Shown here piece by piece: positions 1-5,449 of a stretch of DNA of 6,628 bases. The stretch's first letter is position 1; each line of letters begins with the position of its first letter. The DNA comes from an uncultured Clostridia bacterium (GTDB lineage: Bacteria > Bacillota > Clostridia > TANB77 > CAG-508): the NCBI GenBank assembly GCA_947629805.1, contig CANRFE010000073.1, positions 1 to 6,628 of the forward strand. Direction: 5' to 3'. The position numbers and the translations under genes are program-made. The notes beneath the pieces are model-generated. The model saw only the letters and a program-made list of their open reading frames with translations, was not told the DNA's origin and did no database searches.

Positions 1-2
1 AA

Positions 3-422
3 AATGCTTACCAATCTGCCCAAAACATCTTAATAGAAGATAACGTAGTTTTAATAGAAGGGCGTTTAAGCATCCGAGAAGAAGACCAAAGCGTAACCAT
101 TCTTGCCAATAAAATTCTCCCTTTCGCAAATGCTCCATTAGGGACGTTTTCTAAAGGAGCATCTGTCCCTTTTGCGACATTAGAAAATAAAATAGAAAGA
201 AAGACATTAGAAATTACGATTACGAATTTAACAGAAGAACAAAAGAACCAATTAAGAGGAGCATTAAAATTTTTTACAGGAGATAGAAATAATACACCTG
301 TGCAAATAAAAAATGGGCAAAGTACGATGCCAGCAGGAGGTATTTTCTTAAATGGAAATACATTAGAGCAATTAGAAGAAATTGTAGGAAAGGAAAATTG
401 TACCATAAGGGACGTTTTCTAA
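3..422 (+). CDS. dnaE: DNA polymerase III alpha subunit DnaE, C-terminal 139 residues (5' partial)
   Basis: This is the C-terminal end of the replicative polymerase catalytic subunit; the gene enters from the left edge and its first complete codon is at 3. The visible part matches the OB-fold/C-terminal region of DnaE: VVLIEGRLSIREED, then TILANKI, then LTEEQKNQLRGALKFFTGD, and a final GGIFLNG...LEEIVGKENCTI. The polymerase, PHP and HhH domains lie outside the window. Two oddities are seen. Codons 40-59 (PFANAPLGTFSK... to VPFAT) coincide with copy A of a short repeat and look like an in-frame insertion in a linker between strands. The last residues (IRDVF) and the TAA stop come from copy B of the same repeat, so the natural C-terminus has probably been replaced. 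The identification rests on recalled family sequence; PolC is unlikely because its C-terminus is different. Confidence 0.85.
   Translation, partial: NAYQSAQNILIEDNVVLIEGRLSIREEDQSVTILANKILPFANAPLGTFSKGASVPFATLENKIERKTLEITITNLTEEQKNQLRGALKFFTGDRNNTPVQIKNGQSTMPAGGIFLNGNTLEQLEEIVGKENCTIRDVF
122..180 (+). repeat. Short interspersed repeat, copy A (inside dnaE)
   Basis: Bases 135-180 match 403-448 at 44 of 46 positions (differences at 139 and 160). The core has a 6-bp stem, AGGGAC (140-145) with GTCCCT (165-170), around an imperfect loop, followed by TTTTGCGACA. The outer arms TCGCAAA (124-130) and TTTGCGA (171-177) are perfect inverted repeats, so the full element may span about 54-58 bp. It is read through in frame by dnaE. 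The form, a small palindromic unit with TGTCGC-type ends and no coding capacity, resembles REP- or MITE-like elements; family membership is inferred. Confidence 0.75.
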
Positions 423-448
423 AGGAGTATCTGTCCCTTTTGCGACAT
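403..448 (+). repeat. Short interspersed repeat, copy B (3' end of dnaE)
   Basis: This is a direct copy of the element at 135-180, offset by 268 bases and differing at 2 of 46 positions. The offset is not a multiple of three, so dnaE reads it in another frame and meets TAA at 420-422. Base A407 lengthens the stem to 7 bp (AAGGGAC 407-413 with GTCCCTT 433-439), and a short T run follows (438-441). It could therefore act as a weak terminator or RNA-processing hairpin between dnaE and the next gene. Outer inverted ends like those of copy A are not visible upstream. Confidence 0.75.
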
Positions 449-474
449 AATAAAATATAAAGGATGTTGAAAAA

Positions 475-2655
475 ATGAACGAACAATTAGTACTAAAAGA
501 TGAAGTACATGGAAACATTACCTTACAAGGAGTGTATAAAGAATTAGTAGAAAGCCAAGATTTTCAAAGGCTAAAAGATATTGTACAAACAGGTACTTCC
601 TATTTGAAATATCCAGCCATGAAAGAGGAAACGAGATTTGACCATAGCATTGGTTCTTATTGTAATATGTGTAAAATGATACAAAATATAGAGGCTAAAT
701 TGGCAATGCAAGGCATTAAAATAGAGGAAGAAGAAAAAGAAATTGCCAAAATTGCTACGCTCCTTCATGATATTGGGCATGGTGCCTATTCTCATACCTT
801 AGAAAAGATGACAGGATATTCTCATGAAAAAAGAAGTATTGCTATTGTAAAAGATAATAGTACGCAAATTCATCAAATTTTAACTAAATTTTATGGAGAA
901 AAATTTACAAATAAAGTAGGAGAATTCTTAGAGGGAGTTTATGAACATAAAAAACAGAATAAACCAATTTCTGATGTTGCAATCAAAAATGGAACCATTC
1001 ATTTAGAAACTTTACTCGCTTCTCTTATTTCTAATAATATTGATGCAGATAGACTAGATTATTTGGTAAGAGATTCTAAAAGAGCAGGGTATAAGGTTTT
1101 AACGGAAGTAGAAAAATTAATTGAAAGTTTTGAATTTGTATTAGATATTGACAAAATCATTGTTGCGATTCCAGAGGAAAAGAAAATACTAGTAGATATG
1201 GCTATTTTAGAAAGAGCAAGAAATTATCGTGATATTTATTTTTGTGGACCTTCTATTATTGGAGATCATGTTTTTGAATTTTTATTACAGGAATTACAAC
1301 AACATCCCGAAGAAGTACCAGCAGATATTGCCCCTGTTTTACAAAGATTTTTAACAAATAGTAAGGCAAATTTTACAACACAAGAATATTTGACAATTAC
1401 AGAAACACCTTTAAGGCAGGCTCTAGAAAAAATAGCAAGCAAAACAAAAAAGGAAAGGTTAAAGCAATTATGTGATATAGAGAAAATGACAAAAACTTAT
1501 CAAGTGCTAAATACAGATAAAAAAGAGGGTTATATTCGCTATTTATTGCATAAAGCAATTCCAGAAATTCCAGAAAATACAAAAGGGTTAATAGTAGAAG
1601 AAAGAAAAGTGAAACCTTATAAATCAAATGAAAATGAAAATATTCATGTGATTACGCGTAATGGAATTGAGGACTATCAAGATACCAAACAAGATTTAAT
1701 TAATCTAGAACCTTTTTCTAAAAAAGTAACTGCAATGAGCTTGGAAATGTTACGTTTAGAACTAGGTATTTCGCAGCAAGAACTAGAACAAAAATATAAA
1801 AAAACAATAGAAGAAGTAATTAGCACGGTCACAAAGGCAAAAGATGAATTTGAACTTCGCTATGTTATAACAAAAGGAAGTTTACAAGGCGAAACAATAA
1901 AAGAAATGATAGAGAAACAATATGAAATTATAGACCATGCTTTTTATATGTCAAATGACATTTATTATGATAATCCAGAAACTTATGCGTTATTAGAAAA
2001 TAAACAAGCTTTTCGTATAAGAAGGGGAACAACCTTCCATAAAAAAGAAGAAACCTATCAATTTAAGGAAAAAAGAGCAACGTATAAAACGTATCAGAAA
2101 GGGCAACAAAGTAATTTTACGATTCGAAGGAAAGAAGAGGAAATAGGGGATACAGAAAAAATAGAAGATTATAAGGAATTTGTTAGTGCTATGCAACTAG
2201 ACATAAAAAAATTAAAGCCGGTTTTAGAAGTTAGTAATATGCGTAGATTATATACAATTTGTAGCAATGGAATATTGCTGGATATTTCTTTTAATATGGC
2301 ATACTATATAAATCGAATTTATGAAATGTTTGGTAATATTGGTACCATTGAAATAAGACCAAGAGAAAACAGAGTATTAGATCGATTGGGGTTGCTAGAA
2401 TTAAGAGAATATTTAGAAAAACAATTTCCTCAATTAGCGCAGTTTTTATCCAATACTAATGTTTACGAAATTGGTATGTTAGATACTTATGAAAAATATC
2501 AAAAAGGTTATATAATCAACCAAGATGCTAAAAAATATGAAGAAGAGCATGCAGAATCTACTAAGAAATTAAAAGAGTTGCTTAAGAAAGCAAAGGAAAC
2601 AAAAGACTTTGCATGGTTGCGTAATATTCCAAGTGTAGAAGAAAATTTACTTTGA
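475..2655 (+). CDS. HD-domain phosphohydrolase (SAMHD1/dGTPase-like) fused to a CYTH domain
   Basis: This 726-residue protein has two phosphate-handling domains. Residues about 10-260 form an HD hydrolase of the dNTP triphosphohydrolase type. Metal ligands are visible as H57 (RFDHSIG), H98-D99 (LLHDIGHGAYSH) and D192 in IDADRLDYLVRDS. H102, H107, H117, Y196 and D200 match the positions of SAMHD1 active-site residues. Residues about 205-450 are helical linker. Residues about 456-680 read as a CYTH/triphosphate tunnel domain: E458-x-E460-x-R462 (the usual ExExK with K to R), IYYDNPETYALLENK, FRIRR (R514, R516), FKEK (K531, K533), FTIRRKEEE, KPVLEVSNMRRLY, LLD (D603) and IEIRP (E626). No signal peptide or membrane segment is seen, so it is probably cytoplasmic. 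The start ATG follows AAAGGA (459-464) by 10 bases. No separate promoter was found in the 52 bases after dnaE. The substrate is not shown by sequence; dNTP hydrolysis is inferred from the HD residues. Confidence 0.85.
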   Translation: MNEQLVLKDEVHGNITLQGVYKELVESQDFQRLKDIVQTGTSYLKYPAMKEETRFDHSIGSYCNMCKMIQNIEAKLAMQGIKIEEEEKEIAKIATLLHDIGHGAYSHTLEKMTGYSHEKRSIAIVKDNSTQIHQILTKFYGEKFTNKVGEFLEGVYEHKKQNKPISDVAIKNGTIHLETLLASLISNNIDADRLDYLVRDSKRAGYKVLTEVEKLIESFEFVLDIDKIIVAIPEEKKILVDMAILERARNYRDIYFCGPSIIGDHVFEFLLQELQQHPEEVPADIAPVLQRFLTNSKANFTTQEYLTITETPLRQALEKIASKTKKERLKQLCDIEKMTKTYQVLNTDKKEGYIRYLLHKAIPEIPENTKGLIVEERKVKPYKSNENENIHVITRNGIEDYQDTKQDLINLEPFSKKVTAMSLEMLRLELGISQQELEQKYKKTIEEVISTVTKAKDEFELRYVITKGSLQGETIKEMIEKQYEIIDHAFYMSNDIYYDNPETYALLENKQAFRIRRGTTFHKKEETYQFKEKRATYKTYQKGQQSNFTIRRKEEEIGDTEKIEDYKEFVSAMQLDIKKLKPVLEVSNMRRLYTICSNGILLDISFNMAYYINRIYEMFGNIGTIEIRPRENRVLDRLGLLELREYLEKQFPQLAQFLSNTNVYEIGMLDTYEKYQKGYIINQDAKKYEEEHAESTKKLKELLKKAKETKDFAWLRNIPSVEENLL

Positions 2656-2666
2656 TAAAATCACTT

Positions 2667-2695
2667 TTGACAAGAAAAGAAAAATATAGTATAAT
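2667..2695 (+). promoter_or_regulatory. Consensus sigma-A promoter of the tRNA-Ser gene
   Basis: A perfect -35 box TTGACA (2667-2672) and a perfect -10 box TATAAT (2690-2695) are separated by 17 bases. Transcription would start near 2702, about 14 bases before the tRNA. It lies just after the stop codon of the HD-CYTH gene. It is the only promoter I can see upstream of mutY as well. Confidence 0.9.
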
Positions 2696-2715
2696 GAAAA
2701 AGTACGAAAACAAAA

Positions 2716-2806
2716 GGAGTGGTATCGAAGTGGTCATAACGAGCTACACTGGAACTGTAGTAGTCGGTTTTCCGGCCCGTGGGTTCGAATCCCACCCGCT
2801 CCGCCA
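2716..2806 (+). tRNA. tRNA-Ser (anticodon GGA)
   Basis: The cloverleaf folds by eye. The acceptor stem is GGAGTGG (2716-2722) with CCGCTCC (2796-2802). The D arm has a 3-bp stem, TCG (2725-2727) with CGA (2740-2742). The anticodon stem CTACA/TGTAG holds the loop CTGGAAC with anticodon GGA at 2751-2753. A long variable arm, GTCGG-TTTT-CCGGC, marks a class II tRNA. The T arm is GTGGG-TTCGAAT-CCCAC. The discriminator is G2803 and the CCA end is encoded at 2804-2806. It reads UCC and UCU serine codons. The long variable arm and G discriminator exclude Leu and Tyr. Confidence 0.97.
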
Positions 2807-2848
2807 AGAAACATGTTTCCTAAAAAAGAAACATGTTTTCTTTATTCT
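2807..2848 (+). terminator. Hairpin after tRNA-Ser: terminator or attenuator before mutY
   Basis: An 11-bp perfect stem, AAACATGTTTC (2809-2819) with GAAACATGTTT (2828-2838), encloses an 8-base A-rich loop and is followed by the T-rich tract TCTTTATTCT. It begins three bases after the tRNA CCA end, as expected for a factor-independent terminator, although the stem is AT-rich and the T tract is interrupted. It may be leaky, because mutY begins only about 30 bases later with no promoter between. Each arm is also nearly a palindrome by itself. Confidence 0.65.
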
Positions 2849-2857
2849 AAATTAAAG

Positions 2858-2862
2858 AAGGA
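2858..2862 (+). promoter_or_regulatory. Ribosome binding site deciding the mutY start
   Basis: AAGGA within AAAGAAGGAAAAG sits 7 bases before ATG 2870. The in-frame upstream ATG at 2813 lies inside the hairpin after the tRNA, would add 19 residues unlike any MutY N-terminus, and has no SD, so 2870 is preferred. Confidence 0.75.
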
Positions 2863-2869
2863 AAAGAAG

Positions 2870-3919
2870 ATGCAATCTCATTTAGCAGATATAGTACAGC
2901 CATTATTAACATGGTATCAAGCAAATAAAAGAATGTTGCCATGGAGAGAAAATAAAAATCCGTATTCTGTATGGTTATCAGAAATTATGTTACAGCAAAC
3001 AAGAATAGAAGCAGTAAAACAATATTATAAAAACTTTTTAAGGCAGTTACCTACCATAGAAGATTTGGCACAAGTAGAAGAAGAAAAATTATTAAAATTA
3101 TGGGAGGGCTTAGGCTATTATAATCGAGCAAGAAATTTGAAAAAAGCAGCACAAATTATGGTAGAAAAATACCATGGAAAAATGCCAACGAAATATGAAG
3201 AAATTGTAAAATTACCTGGAATTGGTGAATATACAGCAGGTGCGATTAGTTCTATTTGCTTTCAAGAAAAGGTCTTGGCATTGGATGCCAATGGCTTGCG
3301 AGTAATTTCTAGAATTTTAGCTAGTAAAAAAGATATTTTATTACCAACTACGAAAAAAGAAATAACAAAAAAACTGCAAAACATTCTTCCACCAGAGGCA
3401 GGAGATTTTAATGAAGCTTTAATGGAACTAGGAGAAACCGTTTGTTTACCCAATGGAACACCTTTGTGTGAAAAATGTCCTCTTATTCCTTATTGCCAAG
3501 CAAAGCAACAAAATGTAACACGAGAAATTCCAGTAAGAGAAAAAAAGAAGAAAAGAAAACAAGAGGAAAGAACCATTTTCTTGTTACAAAAAGAAGATAA
3601 AATTGCTATTTGTAAAAGAAAGAAAACAGGTTTGTTAGCAGGAATGTATGAATTTCCGAATGTAGAAGGAAGATTACCAAAAAAGCAAATAAAAGAAATC
3701 TTAAAGGGCTGGAATTTAGAGGTTGTTACTATACAAAAAATAGGACAAGCCGTGCATATTTTTTCTCATATAGAATGGAACATGGTTGCTTACCAAATTC
3801 AAGTAAGAAAAAGCAATACAATCTTTCAATGGGTTACAAAAGAGCAATTAGAAAAAGAGTATGCATTGCCTAGTGCATTTGCGAAATGGAAAGATGGAAA
3901 GACAAAGAAAAAAGAATGA
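2870..3919 (+). CDS. mutY: A/G-specific adenine DNA glycosylase MutY
   Basis: MutY removes adenine mispaired with 8-oxoguanine in base excision repair. The 349-residue protein is close to the usual MutY length. In order it shows LPWR (23-26), WLSEIMLQQTRIEAV with catalytic E38, the helix-hairpin-helix LPGIGEYTAG (115-124), catalytic D139 in LDANGLRV, and four cysteines for a [4Fe-4S] cluster (C192, C200, C203, C209). A Lys/Arg-rich linker (about 219-234) leads to a C-terminal NUDIX-like 8-oxoG recognition domain with the FSH motif (298-300). The motif after D139 is DANG where DGNV is usual, and the first cysteine spacing is C-x7-C rather than the C-x6-C of the E. coli enzyme; the catalytic residues are kept. 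The start is set by AAGGA at 2858. The gene follows tRNA-Ser and may rely on read-through from that promoter; it ends inside a strong terminator stem. Confidence 0.95.
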   Translation: MQSHLADIVQPLLTWYQANKRMLPWRENKNPYSVWLSEIMLQQTRIEAVKQYYKNFLRQLPTIEDLAQVEEEKLLKLWEGLGYYNRARNLKKAAQIMVEKYHGKMPTKYEEIVKLPGIGEYTAGAISSICFQEKVLALDANGLRVISRILASKKDILLPTTKKEITKKLQNILPPEAGDFNEALMELGETVCLPNGTPLCEKCPLIPYCQAKQQNVTREIPVREKKKKRKQEERTIFLLQKEDKIAICKRKKTGLLAGMYEFPNVEGRLPKKQIKEILKGWNLEVVTIQKIGQAVHIFSHIEWNMVAYQIQVRKSNTIFQWVTKEQLEKEYALPSAFAKWKDGKTKKKE

Positions 3920-3947
3920 ATTTTAGAGTTCATTCTTTTTTCTTTGT
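3902..3947. terminator. Bidirectional terminator between mutY and the convergent TM2 gene
   Basis: A perfect 19-bp inverted repeat (3902-3920 with 3929-3947) has the 8-base loop TTTTAGAG. The downstream arm is T-rich (CATTCTTTTTTC). The last codons and the TGA stop of mutY (3917-3919) are part of the left arm. The same fold forms on minus-strand transcripts, so it can end both mutY and the TM2-gene mRNA, which stops at 3994. Confidence 0.85.
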
Positions 3948-3993
3948 AAATCAAATAAAATAAAATTATAGAAAACAATTTAAAATTGTAATT

Positions 3994-4356
3994 CTAATCT
4001 GATAAAGGATTTCCATCTGCATCAACATTTATGCTACCTGTTAAAATTAAAATACCTTCTATTAATCCCCAAATAGCAGAAACAAAAGATAAAAAACCAC
4101 AACTTAAAAGAGAGATTAATAATTGTGCAATAGCCTTTCCTGTAAATCCTAAATAGAAATTGTGAATTCCTAAACTTCCTAAAAAGATACCAAGTAAACC
4201 TGCAGCGATTTTAGATTTCTTGTTAGAAGAATTCGTAGAAGAGGTAGTGTTTTCTACTTTTGTAGCTTCTACTTCAATGGTTTCGTTTGCATGTGTTTTT
4301 TTGCACTCTTCGCAAACTTCTGTTTCAGATTCTTTTCCACAATATTTACAGAACAT
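3994..4356 (-). CDS. Zinc-ribbon TM2-domain membrane protein
   Basis: This is a 120-residue small membrane protein of unknown function. The N-terminus is a zinc ribbon with C3-x2-C6 and C15-x2-C18 (MFCKYCGKE...VCEEC). A hydrophilic Thr/Ser/Asn-rich linker follows (about 20-48). Then comes a TM2 domain: a basic KKSK, a first hydrophobic segment (about 50-69, AAGLLGIFLGSLGIHNFYLG), the turn FTGKA, a second segment (about 76-106) and the tail DADGNPLSD typical of this family. The start is firm: AAGGAGG (4364-4370 on the minus strand) lies 7 bases before ATG. It is monocistronic, converges on mutY, and has its own promoter at 4390-4417. The TM2 family is widespread, but no biochemical role can be read from this sequence. 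Confidence 0.9.
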   Translation of the reverse strand: MFCKYCGKESETEVCEECKKTHANETIEVEATKVENTTSSTNSSNKKSKIAAGLLGIFLGSLGIHNFYLGFTGKAIAQLLISLLSCGFLSFVSAIWGLIEGILILTGSINVDADGNPLSD

Positions 4357-4389
4357 AAAAATTCCTCCTTAAATTTTCTTTATGCCTCT

Positions 4390-4417
4390 ATTATACATAA
4401 TCCTACAAATTTTTCAA
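4390..4417 (-). promoter_or_regulatory. Sigma-A-like promoter of the TM2 gene
   Basis: On the minus strand, a -35 box TTGAAA (4412-4417) and a perfect -10 box TATAAT (4390-4395) are 16 bases apart. Transcription would start near 4383, giving a leader of about 27 bases that contains the AAGGAGG site. Confidence 0.8.
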
Positions 4418-4444
4418 GTAAAATTACAAAATTTGTGAAAAAGA

Positions 4445-4473
4445 TTGTAAAATTGTTAGAGAGATGATACAAT
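4445..4473 (+). promoter_or_regulatory. Sigma-A-like promoter of murB, with extended -10
   Basis: The -35 box TTGTAA (4445-4450) and the -10 box TACAAT (4468-4473) are 17 bases apart. TG at 4465-4466, one base before the -10, makes it an extended -10 promoter. It diverges from the TM2-gene promoter, with 27 bases between the two -35 boxes. Transcription would start near 4480, about 45 bases before murB. Confidence 0.7.
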
Positions 4474-4524
4474 AAAACACATAGAAAAAGAAAGAATTCA
4501 TATATTAAAACAAGAGGTGGTAAA

Positions 4525-5022
4525 ATGTTAAATACGCAAGAAATATATGAGTACTTACATAAAAATTTTGCAGATTTGGAAATAAGGCAAAAGGAAAAGA
4601 TGGCAAATCATACTTCTTGGAAAGTAGGAGGAAATGCAGATTTATGGCTAAAAATAAAAACAATAGAGCAGTTAACACAAATATTACAATATGCAAAAGA
4701 AAATAAAATACCAGTTACCGTTTTGGGAAATGGAAGTAATGTTTTAGTAAAAGATAAGGGAATTCGAGGCATTACTATGCAAATAGATTTCCAAAAAATA
4801 GAATTACACGAACAAGAAAAGAAAGTAGAAGTGTTTGTAGAAGCAGGGGTAAAATTAGGAATGTTGGCTTCTCTTTTACAAAAAAAAGGAGTTTCTGGTT
4901 TAGAATTTGCTTGCCGGTATTCCAGGCACCATAGGAGGTGCTATTCGCATGAATGCTGGAGCTTATGGAAAAGAAATGAAAGAAATTGTAAAAGAAGTAA
5001 TCTATTTACAAGAAAATGGTAG
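4525..5022 (+). CDS. murB: MurB N-terminal fragment (FAD-binding part)
   Basis: This is the first reading frame of the broken murB. Residues 1-129 are genuine MurB, through the FAD-binding motif GNGSNVLVKD (68-77) and ending at GLEFA. The last 36 residues (from CRYSRHH) are out-of-frame, Arg- and Cys-rich sequence with no family similarity. It would lack the catalytic serine and the substrate domain, so it cannot be an active enzyme alone. Confidence 0.7.
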   Translation: MLNTQEIYEYLHKNFADLEIRQKEKMANHTSWKVGGNADLWLKIKTIEQLTQILQYAKENKIPVTVLGNGSNVLVKDKGIRGITMQIDFQKIELHEQEKKVEVFVEAGVKLGMLASLLQKKGVSGLEFACRYSRHHRRCYSHECWSLWKRNERNCKRSNLFTRKW

Positions 5023-5446
5023 TATGCAAAAAGTACCCAATGCGGAAATGGAATTTTCTTATCGACATAGTCGTTTTAAAGAAGTACAGGGAATTATTGT
5101 GGCAGCAAAATTAGAATTAGAAAAAGGAAAACCAGAAGAAATAAAAGAAAAAATGGAACAATATAAAAAGGCAAGAAGAGAAAAACAACCAATTGATATG
5201 CCAAGTGCAGGAAGTACCTTTAAGAGAGGAACGAATTTTATTTCTGCTCAGCTCATTGATGAAGCAGGACTAAAAGGCTATACTATAGGAGGGGCACAGG
5301 TTTCTACAAAACATGCTGGTTTTATTGTAAATACTGGAAATGCCACTGCACAAGATATATTAAATTTAATAGATTATGTGATTCAGGTAGTCTATCAAAA
5401 ATTTGGAAAAATATTAGAGTTAGAAGTAGAAGTAATAGGAGAATAA
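4907..5446 (+). CDS. murB: MurB C-terminal fragment (rest of FAD site and substrate domain)
   Basis: This is the second frame of the broken murB, with genuine sequence from GIPGTIGGA to the stop at 5446. It carries MNAGAYG, FSYRHSRFK, the catalytic-serine motif PSAGSTFKR, GGAQVSTKHAGFIVN and the closing LELEVEVIG. The only start near the left end is TTG 4907, with no SD, so independent translation is unlikely. Its codon use and motif conservation are intact, which argues that the frameshift is recent or artefactual. Confidence 0.7.
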   Translation: MLAGIPGTIGGAIRMNAGAYGKEMKEIVKEVIYLQENGSMQKVPNAEMEFSYRHSRFKEVQGIIVAAKLELEKGKPEEIKEKMEQYKKARREKQPIDMPSAGSTFKRGTNFISAQLIDEAGLKGYTIGGAQVSTKHAGFIVNTGNATAQDILNLIDYVIQVVYQKFGKILELEVEVIGE

Positions 5447-5449
5447 AGT

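Larger units (their letters stand above)
4525..5446 (+). pseudogene. murB: UDP-N-acetylenolpyruvoylglucosamine reductase MurB, broken by a one-base insertion
   Basis: MurB reduces UDP-GlcNAc-enolpyruvate to UDP-MurNAc with NADPH and FAD, in the cytoplasmic stage of peptidoglycan synthesis. The reconstructed protein is 306 residues, normal for a Gram-positive MurB, and all family motifs are present: NHTSWKVGGNAD and VLGNGSNVLV (FAD domain), GLEFA followed by GIPGTIGGA and MNAGAYG, YRHSR (Y179), PSAGSTFKR (catalytic S230) and a terminal LELEVEVIG. They lie in two frames. GCTTGCCGGT at 4909-4918 has one base too many. Dropping a C gives ...EFACGIPG and dropping a T gives ...EFAAGIPG; both forms fit the family. 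As written, translation ends at 5022. The start ATG follows AGAGGTGG (4513-4520). MurB is normally essential, so an assembly or sequencing error, or a second copy elsewhere, is more likely than true loss. Confidence 0.9.

Noticed and set aside
8..406. A 132-codon minus-strand open frame opposite the dnaE end
   Set aside because: The plus strand gives clear DnaE sequence. The minus frame is an antisense shadow with low-complexity Phe/Ser-rich sequence and no motif.
440..460. A promoter for the HD-CYTH gene built from TTGCGA (440-445) and TATAAA (455-460)
   Set aside because: The boxes are only about 9 bases apart, too close for a sigma-A promoter, and the first is part of the repeat.
2808..2819. 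A LexA/SOS box reading of GAAACATGTTTC
   Set aside because: The Gram-positive SOS box is GAAC-N4-GTTC with a CG-flanked form. This palindrome has GAAA/TTTC ends and sits downstream of the promoter.
2652..2855. A 67-codon plus-strand open frame from the end of the HD-CYTH gene to the mutY leader
   Set aside because: It runs through the promoter, the tRNA and the hairpin, and its residues are simply translated tRNA.
2813..2870. An upstream mutY start at ATG 2813
   Set aside because: It lies in the hairpin after the tRNA, lacks an SD and adds 19 residues not seen in MutY. ATG 2870 has a well-spaced AAGGA.
3975..3989. ACAATTT-A-AAATTGT inverted repeat after the TM2 gene as a separate terminator
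   Set aside because: It is all weak AT pairing with a one-base loop, and the strong 19-bp stem nearby explains termination better.
4880..4887. Slippage on the A8 run as the cause of the murB frame change
   Set aside because: Shifting there would put translation into the second frame before its TAG at 4901-4903 and would lose the conserved GVSGLEFA. The change must occur after 4903.
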